Counted from the first letter of the stretch, positions 25,759 to 35,352 are shown. The stretch: 64,000 nucleotides of DNA from Loktanella sp. M215 (GCF_021735925.1 NZ_WMEA01000001.1:2758001-2822000); one strand, 5' to 3'. Numbers and translations are program-made. The notes: generated by a model from the letters alone, not told the origin.

Positions 25759-26090
25759 GCGCTCAGCTGGTCGAAGGCCTCCAGTGCCTTCGCGCCATAC
25801 ATGAACGACGGTCCGCCCCCCATGTACATGGCGACAGAGATCGTCTCCGCGATCTCTTCACGGGTGGCACCGGTTTGAATCGCGCCCTTGACGTGAAATC
25901 CGATGCAGTCGTCGCACTGCTTTGCGATCCCGATCGCCACGCAGATCAGTTCCTTGTGCCGGACGCTGATCGCGCCGTCGACCAAGGCGGCCTGTGACAG
26001 GGCGCCGAAGCCTTTGGCCGTATCGGGGGCTGCCTTGCGAAACAGCGCCAGATTGGCGGCAGCGTCAGAAAGGTATGTCTTCCAGTCCAT
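25755..26090 (-). CDS. Carboxymuconolactone decarboxylase / AhpD-like protein
   Basis: AhpD-fold proteins are small helical proteins with a redox CxxC; many act as alkylhydroperoxidase partners. The 111-aa product has the motif IAKQCDDCIGFHVKGAIQTG with CxxC and His spaced as in AhpD-like members rather than true decarboxylases. Length is normal for the single-domain family. The ATG lies 5 nt after a hairpin whose downstream arm contains the only good Shine-Dalgarno (AGGAG). It converges with cysE. Confidence 0.9.
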   Translation of the reverse strand: MDWKTYLSDAAANLALFRKAAPDTAKGFGALSQAALVDGAISVRHKELICVAIGIAKQCDDCIGFHVKGAIQTGATREEIAETISVAMYMGGGPSFMYGAKALEAFDQLSA

Positions 26091-26095
26091 GAGAA

Positions 26096-26125
26096 ACGGG
26101 CTCCTGCATCATGTCAGGAGCCCGT
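26096..26125 (-). terminator. Hairpin between pdhC and the AhpD-like gene
   Basis: Perfect 11-bp arms ACGGGCTCCTG (26096-26106) and CAGGAGCCCGT (26115-26125) with an 8-nt loop, followed on the minus strand by TTTCTC. It fits a terminator for pdhABC, 33 nt past the pdhC stop. The stem also sequesters the AGGAG that would serve the AhpD-like start codon. Confidence 0.7.
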
Positions 26126-26158
26126 AGCACATCGCATAAAGGTCGGCGTTGATCTGGA

Positions 26159-27511
26159 TCAGGCCAGCATGGTCATCGGGTTCTCAAGGTTGTCCTTGAT
26201 CGCGTTCAACAGGTTGGCCCCCAGCGCGCCGTCGATGACACGGTGATCGACCGAGAGGGTCACCGACATCACCGTGCCAACGGCCAGTTCGCCGTCCTTG
26301 CCGACGATGGGTTTCTTGACGCCCGCACCCACCGCGAGGATGGCGGAGTGTGGCGGATTGATGATCGCGTCGAAATTGTCGATCCCGAACATGCCAAGGT
26401 TGCTGATCGCGAAACTGCCGCCCTGATACTCTGCCGGGGCCAGCTTGCGGTCGCGCGCACGGGTGGCGAGGTCCTTCATTTCGGCGGACAATGCCGAAAG
26501 CGACTTCATCTCTGCGTCTTTCAGGACCGGCGTGAACAGACCGCCTTCGATGGCGACGGCCACGGCCACGTCGGATTTGGTGAACTTCAGCGTACGGTCA
26601 CCGGCCCAGACGGCATTCGCCTCTGGCACCTGTTGCAGGGCCAGCGCGCAGGCCTTGATGATGAAGTCGTTGACCGAGAGTTTGACGTTCCGCGATTCCA
26701 GCTGTTTGTTCAGCTGGGCGCGGAACTTCATCAGGTCGTCCAGCACGATGTCCCGGCGCAGGTAGAAGTGCGGCACGGACTGCTTGGCCTCGGTCAGGCG
26801 GGCAGCGATGGTCTTGCGCATGCCGTCCAGATTGACCTCTTCGAAAGGTCGTCCGTCGTACATCTTGATGACCTGTTCGGTCGATGGACCGGCGGCCATC
26901 GCGGCACCCTTGGCGGGAGCCGGTGCGGCGGCCTGTGCCGCAGGTGCATCGGCCTTGGCGGCCTTGGGTTGCGCCGTCGCACTTTCGACGTCCGCCTTCA
27001 CGATGCGACCGTGCGGGCCGGAGCCCTTGATGTCGGCCAGATCCAGACCCTTGTCGGCCGCGATACGCCGCGCGAGGGGAGAGGCAAAGATGCGTTCGCC
27101 GTCCTTTTCGCCTGCGGCGGGCGCTTTGGGCTTGTCCTGCTGGGCGGCGTCGCCATCGCGTCCATACCCCTTGGCGGGTTCTGTCTGCGCGGACGCCTCG
27201 GCGGGTGCGGCGTTGGACGATGCGTCCCCCTTGGGTGCAGAGGTCTTGCCGATGTCATCGGCGCTTTCGCCGTCCATCAGGAGCACGGCGATCACGTCGT
27301 TGACCTTTACCCCTTCGGTGCCGGCGGCGACCATGATCTTGCCGATCACGCCTTCGTCCACGGCCTCGAATTCCATCGTGGCCTTGTCGGTCTCGATTTC
27401 CGCCAGCAGATCGCCGGAGGAGACGGTGTCACCCTCCTTGACCAGCCATTTCGCCAGCGTGCCTTCCTCCATCGTAGGGGACAGGGCGGGCATCAGGATT
27501 TCTGTGGGCAT
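26159..27511 (-). CDS. pdhC: Pyruvate dehydrogenase E2, dihydrolipoamide acetyltransferase
   Basis: E2 moves the acetyl group from the lipoyl arm to CoA and forms the complex core. The 450-aa product has an N-terminal lipoyl domain (residues about 1-80, lipoylated Lys in [13 protein letters not shown]), a long Ala/Pro/Lys linker, an E1/E3-binding domain (about 140-178, [20 protein letters not shown]) and the catalytic domain ending in [15 protein letters not shown] with the active-site His. It is the last gene of pdhA-pdhB-pdhC, 11 nt after pdhB. Confidence 0.97.
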   Translation of the reverse strand: MPTEILMPALSPTMEEGTLAKWLVKEGDTVSSGDLLAEIETDKATMEFEAVDEGVIGKIMVAAGTEGVKVNDVIAVLLMDGESADDIGKTSAPKGDASSNAAPAEASAQTEPAKGYGRDGDAAQQDKPKAPAAGEKDGERIFASPLARRIAADKGLDLADIKGSGPHGRIVKADVESATAQPKAAKADAPAAQAAAPAPAKGAAMAAGPSTEQVIKMYDGRPFEEVNLDGMRKTIAARLTEAKQSVPHFYLRRDIVLDDLMKFRAQLNKQLESRNVKLSVNDFIIKACALALQQVPEANAVWAGDRTLKFTKSDVAVAVAIEGGLFTPVLKDAEMKSLSALSAEMKDLATRARDRKLAPAEYQGGSFAISNLGMFGIDNFDAIINPPHSAILAVGAGVKKPIVGKDGELAVGTVMSVTLSVDHRVIDGALGANLLNAIKDNLENPMTMLA

Positions 27512-27522
27512 CGCTCTGGTCC

Positions 27523-28902
27523 TTACCTGTAGGTGACTTTTTTGACGGCGGCGATGACTTCATCGACGGTCAGCAAGGCATGCTTTTCGAGGTTCGCGGC
27601 ATAGGGCATCGGCACGTCCTTGCCGGTGCAGGTGATGACCGGCGCGTCGAGGTAATCGAACGCCTCTTGCATGATGACGCCGCTGATATAGCCGCCGACG
27701 CTGCCCTGCGGCCAGCCTTCCTCGACGGTGACGCAGCGGTTGGTCTTCTTGACCGACGCAAGGATCGTCTCGGTATCCATCGGGCGCAGGGTGCGCAGGT
27801 TGATGACCTCGGCGTTGATGCCATCCTCGGCCAGCTTTTCGGCGGCTTGCAGGGCGTAGGTCATGCCGATGCCGAAGGACACGATGGTCACTTCGTCACC
27901 GCTGCGTTCGATCTTGGCCTTGCCGAAGGGGATGGTGAAATCGTCCATGACGGGCACGTCGAAGCTGCGACCATAGAGAATCTCGTTTTCGAGGAAGATC
28001 ACCGGGTTCGGATCGCGGATCGCGGATTTCATCAGGCCCTTCGCGTCGGATGCGGAGTAGGGCATGACCACCTTCAGGCCGGGAATCTGCATGAACCATG
28101 CGGCAAAGTCCTGAGAGTGCTGCGCACCCACGCGGGCGGCGGCGCCGTTCGGGCCGCGGAAGACCATCGGTGCGCCCATCTGGCCGCCGGACATATAGAG
28201 CGTCTTGGCGGCAGAGTTGATCAGGTGGTCCATCGCCTGCAGGGCGAAGTTGAAGGTCATGAATTCCACGATCGGCTTCAGACCGCCGAAGGCCGCTCCG
28301 ACCGCGATACCGGCAAAACCATGTTCGGTGATCGGCGTATCGACGATGCGCTTGGCGCCGAATTCATCCAGCAGACCCTGGCTGATCTTGTAGGCGCCCT
28401 GGTATTCGCCGACTTCCTCGCCCATCAGGAACACGGTGTCGTCGCGGCGCATTTCCTCGGCCATCGCGTCGCGCAGGGCCTCGCGGACGGTCGTGGGTTT
28501 CAACTCGGTGCCTTCGGGCCAGTCGGGGCTGGTGTCCGCCGGCTTGGGCTCCGGATGAGACTTTGCGGCAGCGGGTGCCGTTTCCGACGATTGTTCCTTG
28601 TCGGCGGGCACGGGGGCCTGCGACTGCTTTTCGTCGAATTTGGCGTCGTCCATCGACTCGCCGTCTTCCAGCAGCACGGCGATCACATCGTTGACCTTCA
28701 CGCCTTCGGTGCCTTCGGCCACGACGATCTTGCCCATGATACCTTCGTCCACGGCCTCGAATTCCATCGTCGCCTTGTCGGTCTCGATCTCGGCCAGAAT
28801 GTCGCCAGAGGAGACCTTGTCACCCTCCTTGACCAGCCATTTCGCCAGCGTGCCTTCCTCCATCGTGGGGGACAGGGCGGGCATCAGAATTTCAGTTGCC
28901 AT
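27523..28902 (-). CDS. pdhB: Pyruvate dehydrogenase E1 beta, with N-terminal lipoyl domain
   Basis: E1 decarboxylates pyruvate with thiamine diphosphate. The 459-aa product is longer than the usual about 330 aa because residues about 1-80 form an extra lipoyl domain ([13 protein letters not shown] with the lipoyl Lys), then an acidic/proline linker to about 135, then the E1-beta fold ([40 protein letters not shown]). This arrangement is known in alphaproteobacteria. Its lipoyl domain is nearly identical to that of pdhC. It sits 3 nt after pdhA. Confidence 0.97.
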   Translation of the reverse strand: MATEILMPALSPTMEEGTLAKWLVKEGDKVSSGDILAEIETDKATMEFEAVDEGIMGKIVVAEGTEGVKVNDVIAVLLEDGESMDDAKFDEKQSQAPVPADKEQSSETAPAAAKSHPEPKPADTSPDWPEGTELKPTTVREALRDAMAEEMRRDDTVFLMGEEVGEYQGAYKISQGLLDEFGAKRIVDTPITEHGFAGIAVGAAFGGLKPIVEFMTFNFALQAMDHLINSAAKTLYMSGGQMGAPMVFRGPNGAAARVGAQHSQDFAAWFMQIPGLKVVMPYSASDAKGLMKSAIRDPNPVIFLENEILYGRSFDVPVMDDFTIPFGKAKIERSGDEVTIVSFGIGMTYALQAAEKLAEDGINAEVINLRTLRPMDTETILASVKKTNRCVTVEEGWPQGSVGGYISGVIMQEAFDYLDAPVITCTGKDVPMPYAANLEKHALLTVDEVIAAVKKVTYR

Positions 28903-28905
28903 CGC

Positions 28906-29916
28906 TCAGGCCTCCTGCGGAACTTCGGTTGCGTAGATGTCGGTCCAAAGCTCGTCGAGCGCGGGCTCCGGGCTCTCTTTCGAGAATTCGGCAGCCTCGT
29001 TGACGATCGCCTTGATGTCCTTGTCGATGGCCTTCAGGTCGTCTTCGGTCGCGTGCTTGCCGGTCAGCAGCATGCCGCGGATTTGTTCGATCGGGTCACG
29101 CTCGTCGCGCATCTTCTGCACTTCCTCGCGGGTCCGGTATTTCGCGGGGTCCGACATCGAATGGCCGCGGTAGCGGTAGGTTTTGACTTCCAGAATATAC
29201 GGTCCCTTGCCCGCGCGGCAGTGGGCGACGGCCTTCACGCCGGCGGCCTTCACGGCCAGCACGTCCATGCCGTCGACTTCCTCGCCCGGGATGCCGTAGG
29301 CGGCACCGCGTTCCCACAGGGACGGCGATTTGGTGGAGCGTTTGACGGAGGTGCCCATCGCATACTGGTTGTTTTCGATCACGAAGATTACCGGCAGGTC
29401 CCAGAGTTCCGCCATGTTGTAGGCCTCGTAAACCTGACCCTGGTTCGCCGCACCGTCACCGAAATAGGCAAAGGTCACGCGGTCGTTGCCCAGATACTTG
29501 TCGGCAAAGGCAAGGCCCGCGCCCAGCGGCACCTGTGCGGCAACGATGCCGTGGCCGCCGTAGAAATGTTTTTCCTTCGAGAACATGTGCATGCTCCCGC
29601 CCTTGCCCTTTGAAAAGCCGCCCTCGCGGCCCGTCAGTTCGGCCATGATCCCCTTGGGGTCCATGCCGCAGGCCAGCATATGGCCGTGATCGCGGTAGGA
29701 TGTGACGCGCTTGTCGCCTTCCGAGGCCGCGGCCTCGAGGCCGACGACGACCGCTTCCTGTCCGATATAGAGGTGGCAGAACCCACCGATCAGGCCCATC
29801 CCATAAAGCTGTCCCGCCTTCTCCTCGAAGCGGCGGATCATCAGCATTTCACGGTAATGGCCGAGCAATTCTTCGGCGGAGACATTGGCTCCGGCGTCCT
29901 GTTTCTTCGGCGGCAT
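28906..29916 (-). CDS. pdhA: Pyruvate dehydrogenase E1 alpha
   Basis: The 336-aa product pairs with E1 beta. The thiamine-diphosphate motif GDGAANQGQVYEAYNMAELW...NNQYAMGT is intact, and the phosphorylation-loop equivalent region is RYRGHSMSDPAKYR. I place the start at ATG 29916, because GAGGGAG lies 5-6 nt upstream; the GTG at 29922 is too close to that site. It is the first gene of the operon and is preceded by a promoter and palindrome. Confidence 0.96.
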   Translation of the reverse strand: MPPKKQDAGANVSAEELLGHYREMLMIRRFEEKAGQLYGMGLIGGFCHLYIGQEAVVVGLEAAASEGDKRVTSYRDHGHMLACGMDPKGIMAELTGREGGFSKGKGGSMHMFSKEKHFYGGHGIVAAQVPLGAGLAFADKYLGNDRVTFAYFGDGAANQGQVYEAYNMAELWDLPVIFVIENNQYAMGTSVKRSTKSPSLWERGAAYGIPGEEVDGMDVLAVKAAGVKAVAHCRAGKGPYILEVKTYRYRGHSMSDPAKYRTREEVQKMRDERDPIEQIRGMLLTGKHATEDDLKAIDKDIKAIVNEAAEFSKESPEPALDELWTDIYATEVPQEA

Positions 29917-29942
29917 GGTCACTCCCTCTGCGCTGGAACAGA

Positions 29943-29960
29943 TAGTTTAGCGTTAAACTA
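29943..29960 (-). promoter_or_regulatory. Candidate operator upstream of pdhA
   Basis: TAGTTTAGCGTTAAACTA is an inverted repeat with perfect 7-bp arms and a 4-nt centre. It lies between the candidate -10 and the pdhA start, just past the expected transcription start, which is a position typical for repressor binding. It is strikingly AT-rich for this genome. The regulator is not known. Confidence 0.6.
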
Positions 29961-29967
29961 CCTAGCG

Positions 29968-29996
29968 ATGATAGAGGGGTGGTTGCCGTAACGCAA
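29968..29996 (-). promoter_or_regulatory. Candidate promoter of pdhA-pdhB-pdhC
   Basis: On the minus strand TTGCGT (29991-29996) and TATCAT (29968-29973) are spaced by 17 nt, about 50 nt upstream of pdhA. The palindrome at 29943-29960 follows. Confidence 0.5.
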
Positions 29997-30022
29997 TGCG
30001 ATGCGGCCAAATTCTGCCGGGA

Positions 30023-30322
30023 CTACTGGATGACGATTTCGTCGGTGCGGACCATGCCCAGAACGTCGCGGGCCTGACTGTCCAGCAGATCAAGGTCGAG
30101 GAAGTCATCCGACAGGCGCTTGGTCAGATTTTCCATCCGTGCGACTTCGATATTGAGGGTCGCAAGTTCCTCGATCAGACTGCGGCCTTCCTCGTCGACT
30201 TCGGCCCGTTTGAAGGCGCCGTAATCGCCCTGCACGGCGGCGAACATGAAATAAAGCCCCAGCATCAGCGTGACCAGAAAGTAGATCAGAGAGCCCAGTC
30301 CGGGTCGGGTCCGCTCGTTCAT
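30023..30322 (-). CDS. FtsB/DivIC-type septum formation initiator
   Basis: FtsB-type proteins bridge FtsL and FtsQ in the divisome. The 99-aa product has a short cytoplasmic N-terminus, one membrane helix (LIYFLVTLMLGLYFMFAAVQ, about 12-31) and a periplasmic coiled coil (ELATLNIEVARMENLTKRL), then a conserved ARDVLGMVRTDEIVI end. This is the family topology and length. It stands just upstream of pdhA on the same strand, a position also seen in related genomes. Confidence 0.88.
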   Translation of the reverse strand: MNERTRPGLGSLIYFLVTLMLGLYFMFAAVQGDYGAFKRAEVDEEGRSLIEELATLNIEVARMENLTKRLSDDFLDLDLLDSQARDVLGMVRTDEIVIQ

Positions 30323-30392
30323 CTTTGCCTCATGCGCCTCGGGACGGGCGCTTTGACGCTATCTTTCCATATCCGCGACCCCAGGAAAAGGT

Positions 30393-30427
30393 GGTCGGGG
30401 GGCAGCCATGCCGCAAATTCCCCGACC
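30393..30427 (-). terminator. Terminator after fda
   Basis: Arms GGTCGGGG (30393-30400) and CCCCGACC (30420-30427) pair perfectly across a 19-nt loop; on the minus strand CACC and TTTTCC follow. It lies 15 nt past the fda stop. Confidence 0.65.
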
Positions 30428-30441
30428 GTGTCCTGCAAGAC

Positions 30442-31332
30442 TCAGCTTGCGACGGATGCCGCGTGGATCGCGTCGATCGTGTCCGCGATATGGGCGTTGA
30501 AGCTGTCGTCGGACTGGTCCACGGACAACCCTTCGGTCAGCGCGCGGCTGAAGCTTGCGATGATGCCGGGGTTCAGGGCCAGACGCCGCGTCGCTTCGTC
30601 CCGGCTGTAACCGCCGGACAGGGCCACGACCCGCATGACCTTGGGATGATCGACCAGCACCTGATAATGGCCCGGATTTTCGGGCAATGTCAGTTTCAGC
30701 ATGACCTCGGTGCCCTCGGGGATCTCGTCCAGATGCCGCAGGATGCTGTCGCGCAACAGGCTTTCGGCCTGCGCCTTGTCGGGGATGCTGATCGTGATCT
30801 CGGGTTCAAGGATCGGCATCATGTCGTGGGACAGCACCTGCTGTCCGATCTTGAATTGCTGCGCCACGATGGCGTCGATTCCCTTTGGGTCGGCGGACTG
30901 GATGACCGACCGTTCCTTGGTGCCAAAGACGCCCAGGGCATGGGCGCGGTCCAGCAGGGTATCGAGGTCGGGCATCGGTTTCATCAGTTGCACGCCGTCG
31001 GCCTCGGCCTCCAGCCCCTTGTCGATCTTCAGGAAGGGCACGACGCCCTGGGTGTTCCACAGGTGGGCCGGTGCCGGTTCGCCGGCAAAATCGCGGTCCA
31101 TCGTGTCCTCGAACAGGATCGCGCCGACGACCTTGTCGCCGTTGAAGGCGGGGGCCGCGACGATGCGCGCGCGCATGGCGTGGATGGCGTCGAACATTTC
31201 GGCGTCATTGGCGTAGGCATCCTCGCTCACGCCGTATTGGGACAACGCCTTTGGGGTGGACCCGCCGCTTTGATCCAGTGCCGCGATAAAGCCGTTGCCA
31301 GCGCGCACCTTGGCCGCCATGTCCTTGTTCAC
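30442..31332 (-). CDS. fda: Class I fructose-bisphosphate aldolase
   Basis: It cleaves or forms fructose 1,6-bisphosphate by a Schiff-base mechanism. The product shows GFIAALDQSGGSTPKAL, FEDTMDRDFAGEPAPAHLWN, FLKIDKGLEAEADGVQLMKP and the Schiff-base-region LSGGYSRDEATRRL. The ATG at 31347 has no ribosome site, but the AGGAG just inside that frame is 7 nt before a GTG at 31332, so I choose the GTG (296 aa). pgk lies 100 nt upstream on the same strand, so the two may form a glycolytic/gluconeogenic unit. Confidence 0.93.
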   Translation of the reverse strand: MNKDMAAKVRAGNGFIAALDQSGGSTPKALSQYGVSEDAYANDAEMFDAIHAMRARIVAAPAFNGDKVVGAILFEDTMDRDFAGEPAPAHLWNTQGVVPFLKIDKGLEAEADGVQLMKPMPDLDTLLDRAHALGVFGTKERSVIQSADPKGIDAIVAQQFKIGQQVLSHDMMPILEPEITISIPDKAQAESLLRDSILRHLDEIPEGTEVMLKLTLPENPGHYQVLVDHPKVMRVVALSGGYSRDEATRRLALNPGIIASFSRALTEGLSVDQSDDSFNAHIADTIDAIHAASVAS

Positions 31333-31432
31333 CCTGTCGCTCCTCATAGGTATGGGGCAGAAAATGCCCCCGGCCTGTGGATAGGCGGGGGGCGTCCCGG
31401 TGACAATTCTGGTAACGCTAACGCGATCTCAA

Positions 31433-32611
31433 TTATTTCTCGAGTGCGGCGACACCGGGCAGGGCCTTGCCCTCCATCCACTCCAGAAACGCGCCGCCAG
31501 CGGTGCTGACATAGGTGAAATCGTCCGCAGCCCCCGCCTTGTTCAGCGCGGCGACCGTATCGCCGCCACCGGCGACAGAGATCAGCTTGCCCGCGCGCGT
31601 CAGATCCGCCGCAGCCTTGGCGGCTGCATTGGTCGCCGCGTCGAAAGGCTCGATCTCGAACGCGCCCAGCGGGCCGTTCCAGACCAGCGTCCTGGCCCGT
31701 TCGAACACCTGCACGATATGCGCGACCGAGTCGGGGCCTGCGTCGAGGATCATCGCGTCAGCAGGGCAATCCTCGGTCTTCACGACCTCATTGGCAGCAC
31801 CGGCCTTGAATTCACGCGCGACGACGACGTCGCGGGGCAGCAGGATCTCGCAACCGCGCGCGGCGGCTTTTTGCGCGATATCGCGGGCGGTCTGGGCCAG
31901 ATCATGCTCGCACAGCGACTTGCCCACGTCGATGCCAGAGGCCGCGAGGAAGGTGTTCGCCATGCCGCCGCCGATCACCAGCACGTCGACCTTTTCCACA
32001 AGATTCGACAAAAGATCGAGCTTGGTGGAGACCTTGGCGCCACCGACCACCGCCACGACGGGGCGTTCCGGCGTGCCAAGGGCCTTTTCCAGCGCGCCCA
32101 GCTCCTCGGCCATCAACCGGCCGGCGCAGGCGGGCAACAGGTGGGCGAGTGCCTCCGTGCTGGCATGCGCGCGGTGCGCGGCAGAGAAAGCGTCGTTGAC
32201 ATAAACGTCGCCAAGCGAGGCGAGGCGCTTTGCAAAACCCTCGTCATTGCCTTCCTCGCCGGGATTGAAACGCAGGTTTTCCAGCAGGGCCACGTCGCCG
32301 TCGTTCATCGCAGCGACACCTTCGCCGTAGCTGCCATCCAGGAAGATCACGTCCTGCCCCAGTGCCTTTTCCAGCGCGGGCACGATCTGGCGCAGGGACA
32401 TTTCCGGCACGACGCGGCCCTTGGGCCGGTCGAAGTGCGCCAGCAGGATCGGCTTGCCACCCTTGGCCTGAATGTCCTTCACCGTCGGCACGATCCGGTC
32501 GATGCGCGTGGTGTCGGTGACGTGGCCGTCCTCGACGGGCACGTTGATATCGACCCGCACCAGCACGCGCTTGCCGCCAAGGTCCATGTCATCAAGGGTC
32601 TTCCAAGCCAT
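31433..32611 (-). CDS. pgk: Phosphoglycerate kinase
   Basis: Pgk interconverts 1,3-bisphosphoglycerate and 3-phosphoglycerate with ATP formation. The 392-aa monomer has [66 protein letters not shown] and the terminal nucleotide loop [12 protein letters not shown]. Length and domains are normal. It precedes fda on the minus strand. Confidence 0.97.
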   Translation of the reverse strand: MAWKTLDDMDLGGKRVLVRVDINVPVEDGHVTDTTRIDRIVPTVKDIQAKGGKPILLAHFDRPKGRVVPEMSLRQIVPALEKALGQDVIFLDGSYGEGVAAMNDGDVALLENLRFNPGEEGNDEGFAKRLASLGDVYVNDAFSAAHRAHASTEALAHLLPACAGRLMAEELGALEKALGTPERPVVAVVGGAKVSTKLDLLSNLVEKVDVLVIGGGMANTFLAASGIDVGKSLCEHDLAQTARDIAQKAAARGCEILLPRDVVVAREFKAGAANEVVKTEDCPADAMILDAGPDSVAHIVQVFERARTLVWNGPLGAFEIEPFDAATNAAAKAAADLTRAGKLISVAGGGDTVAALNKAGAADDFTYVSTAGGAFLEWMEGKALPGVAALEK

Positions 32612-32740
32612 GTCCGGCCTCCATCAGCTGTTCGCGGCCATTCCTGTGGCAAGCCTGCGGCCACGTCAACCGGGCGTGACTTGGCAACGGGCGGCGTTCG
32701 CCATATGTCATGCCCAAGTTCTGAACAATGAGGTGCCCCA

Positions 32741-33247
32741 ATGGCCGATATCAAAGATCCCGAAAACACGATCATCCTGACCCTGAAGGATGGCGACGTG
32801 ATCATCCAGCTGCTGCCCGACATCGCCCCCAAGCACGTCGAGCGGATGAAGACCCTCGCCCGCGCGGGTGCCTATGACAACGTGGCCTTTCACCGGGTGA
32901 TCGACGGCTTCATGGCGCAGACCGGCGACGTGGATCACGCGAACATGGAAAAGGACTACAACCCCGGTCGCGCCGGCACCGGCGGGTCCGAACACCCCGA
33001 CCTGCCCGCAGAATTCGGCAAGGTGCCTCATGCGCGCGGGTCGATCGGTGCGGCGCGGTCCGCCAACCCGAATTCGGCCAACAGCCAGTTCTTCATCAAC
33101 TTCAAGGACAACGATTTCCTGAATGGCCAGTACACGGTCTACGGTCAGGTGATCGAGGGCATGGCCCACGTCGACAAGATCGCCAAGGGCGAGCCGCCGC
33201 GCAACCCCGACCGGATCATCAGCATGAAGGTGGCCGCCGATGCTTAA
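32741..33247 (+). CDS. Cyclophilin-type peptidyl-prolyl isomerase, cytoplasmic
   Basis: Cyclophilins catalyse cis-trans isomerisation of proline peptide bonds. The 168-aa product lacks a signal peptide and has the family motifs YDNVAFHRVIDGFMAQTGDV, FGKVPHARGSIGAARSANPN and NSQFFINFKDNDFLNGQYTV. It overlaps the next cyclophilin gene by 8 nt. Confidence 0.95.
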   Translation: MADIKDPENTIILTLKDGDVIIQLLPDIAPKHVERMKTLARAGAYDNVAFHRVIDGFMAQTGDVDHANMEKDYNPGRAGTGGSEHPDLPAEFGKVPHARGSIGAARSANPNSANSQFFINFKDNDFLNGQYTVYGQVIEGMAHVDKIAKGEPPRNPDRIISMKVAADA

Positions 33248-33788
33248 GCTTGCAGCAGCCCTGACGATCCTTGCCGCACCGGTGATGGCCGACGGTCTGG
33301 ACATCACGATTGCGGGTCAGGCCAACGGCACGATCCATGTCGACCTGTTCAAGGACAGCGCCCCCCAGCATGTCGCCCAGATCGAGAAGATCGCCGAAGA
33401 GGGCGGTTACGACAACGTCGTGTTCCACCGCGTCATCGACGGCTTCATGGCGCAGACCGGCGACGTGCAGTACGGCAAGGCCGGCGGCGATACGGCGCAG
33501 GCCGGCATGGGCGGATCGGAGCTGCCTGACATTCCCGCGGAGTTCAGCAACGAGATGAGCTTTGACCGGGGTGTCGTCGGCATGGCCCGCAGCCAGGATC
33601 CGAACTCGGCCAACAGCCAGTTCTTCATCATGTTTGCGCCGGGTCCGTTTCTGGACGGGCAGTACACGATCGTCGGTCAGGTTACCGAAGGCATGGACGT
33701 GGTCGACCAGATCAAGCGCGGCGAGGGTCCGAACGGGTCGGTCACCGGCGAGCCGGACGTGATGACAAAGGTCGTCGTCACCGAATAA
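33240..33788 (+). CDS. Cyclophilin-type peptidyl-prolyl isomerase, periplasmic
   Basis: The 182-aa product begins with a signal peptide (MLKLAAALTILAAPVMADG) and has the cyclophilin motifs YDNVVFHRVIDGFMAQTGDV, MARSQDPNSANSQFFIMFA and FLDGQYTIVGQV. It overlaps the cytoplasmic paralogue by 8 nt and shares long identical stretches with it, so the pair arose by tandem duplication. The second copy probably acts in periplasmic folding. Confidence 0.94.
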   Translation: MLKLAAALTILAAPVMADGLDITIAGQANGTIHVDLFKDSAPQHVAQIEKIAEEGGYDNVVFHRVIDGFMAQTGDVQYGKAGGDTAQAGMGGSELPDIPAEFSNEMSFDRGVVGMARSQDPNSANSQFFIMFAPGPFLDGQYTIVGQVTEGMDVVDQIKRGEGPNGSVTGEPDVMTKVVVTE

Positions 33789-33811
33789 GCGGTCGGTTTC
33801 GACCTGACGGA

Positions 33812-33910
33812 GCGGGCCCTGCGGGGCCCGCACTGCATTCCGGGCGCCGGTTGCCACCCGCATCCCGGACGCTGCGATCTTCGGAGGCTTTGCATGGGCC
33901 GGAGCCTCCG
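33812..33910. terminator. Two hairpins between the cyclophilin pair and selO
   Basis: Hairpin 1: GCGGGCCC (33812-33819) with GGGCCCGC (33824-33831). Hairpin 2: CGGAGGCT (33882-33889) with AGCCTCCG (33903-33910), followed by the AT-rich ATATTTTTAAAA at 33918-33929. They lie between convergent transcripts and probably terminate both. Confidence 0.55.
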
Positions 33911-33939
33911 GCGGGGATATTTTTAAAACAGAGAGACGG

Positions 33940-35352
33940 TCAGGTTCCGCAGAATGTCGCGGTCACGATCTCGGCGCTGGTCGGCGGGGCGGCGAGATCT
34001 GCGCGCGCTGCGTCAAGCGGGGCGTAAGGGGCGGTGACCGCGTCCAGCAGGGCGTCGAACGGGGCCATGTCGCCGTCTACGGCGGCGGCGATCATCTGTT
34101 CGACCCGGTGATTGCGGGGGATGATCTGCGGGTTGGCACCAGCCATGATTGCTGCATGATCCGAGCTGCGCCGGCGGTGCCAGTCGGCGGTCCAGCTGGC
34201 GAAGGCCTCCCTGTCGGCGAAACGGTCCTGCAGGTCGCTGGTGGCGAGGCTGGCAAAGGTCTGGGTGAAATCCGCGCCATTCTGTGCCATCAGGGTCAGC
34301 AGGCGCTGGATCAGGTCGGCGTCATCCGGTTGCGGGTCGGTGAGGCCGATCTTGGCGCCGAAAACGTGCAGCCATGCCGCCTGATAAAGGTCCGGGAAGT
34401 GGTTGATCCGGGTTGTGAAATCGGCAATGGCGGCGTCCTGATCGGGCATCAGCGGGATCAGGGCCGTGGCGAATTGCGCGAGGTTCCACAAAGCGATGCC
34501 GGGCTGATTGGCATAGGCATAGCGGCCCTGCCTGTCGATGGAACTGAACACCTTTTGCGGGTCGTAGGCGTCCATGAAAGCGCAGGGGCCGTAGTCGATC
34601 GTCTCGCCGCTGATCGCCATGTTGTCGGTGTTCATGACGCCGTGGATGAAGCCCACGCCCATCCAGCGGGCAATCAGGCGGGCCTGTGCCGCGACCACGG
34701 CGTCCAGCAGGCCAGGGATGCCGTCCGCGTCAGGATAATGCCTTGCGATGACGTGATCGGCCAGTGCGCGCAGGGCGTCGGTGTCCTGACGGGCGGCGTG
34801 GACCTGAAAGCTGCCGACGCGGATATGGCTGGCGGCGATGCGGGTCAGGACGGCGCCGGGCAGGCGGGTTTCGCGGATCACCGACTCTCCGGTCGCCACG
34901 GCGGCCAAGGCGCGGGTCGTGGGGATGCCCATCGCGGCCATCGCCTCTGACACGAGATATTCGCGCAGGACCGGGCCAAGCCACGCGCGGCCGTCGCCGC
35001 TGCGGCTGTAGGGGGTTGGGCCTGCGCCCTTGAGCTGCACATCGCGGCGCTGGCCGTCGGTTCCGACGACCTCGCCCAGCAGGATCGCGCGGCCGTCGCC
35101 CAGTTGCGGGTTCCAGTTGCCGAACTGGTGGCCTGCATAAAGTTGCGCCAGCGGCTCTGCGCCATCGGGGATTGCGTTGCCAGCCAGCACTTGTGCGGCC
35201 TCCGGCGACGCCAGCCACGCAGGATCGATCCCCAGCTGGTGTGCCAAGGCATCGTTGTGGGCCAGCATGCGCGGCTGTGTGACCGGCGTCGGGGCCTGAC
35301 GTGTGAACATCCGGTCCGGCAGGCGGGCAAAGCTGTTGTCGAATGCGATCAC
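33940..35352 (-). CDS. selO: SelO family protein adenylyltransferase (YdiU)
   Basis: SelO is a pseudokinase-fold enzyme that transfers AMP to protein hydroxyls. The 470-aa product begins IAFDNSFARLPDRMFTRQAP and contains YAGHQFGNWNPQLGDGRAIL, LKGAGPTPYSRSGDGRAWLG, FIHGVMNTDNMAISGETID and DYGPCAFMDAYDP (metal-binding). I start it at GTG 35352: homology begins there and GTGA overlaps the stop of the upstream GNAT gene, giving translation coupling. No selenocysteine-type C-terminus is present. Confidence 0.93.
   Translation of the reverse strand: MIAFDNSFARLPDRMFTRQAPTPVTQPRMLAHNDALAHQLGIDPAWLASPEAAQVLAGNAIPDGAEPLAQLYAGHQFGNWNPQLGDGRAILLGEVVGTDGQRRDVQLKGAGPTPYSRSGDGRAWLGPVLREYLVSEAMAAMGIPTTRALAAVATGESVIRETRLPGAVLTRIAASHIRVGSFQVHAARQDTDALRALADHVIARHYPDADGIPGLLDAVVAAQARLIARWMGVGFIHGVMNTDNMAISGETIDYGPCAFMDAYDPQKVFSSIDRQGRYAYANQPGIALWNLAQFATALIPLMPDQDAAIADFTTRINHFPDLYQAAWLHVFGAKIGLTDPQPDDADLIQRLLTLMAQNGADFTQTFASLATSDLQDRFADREAFASWTADWHRRRSSDHAAIMAGANPQIIPRNHRVEQMIAAAVDGDMAPFDALLDAVTAPYAPLDAARADLAAPPTSAEIVTATFCGT

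Noticed and set aside
27580..29613. 677-codon plus-strand frame opposite pdhB-pdhA
   Set aside because: Shadow of the pyruvate dehydrogenase genes; no family motif or ribosome site.
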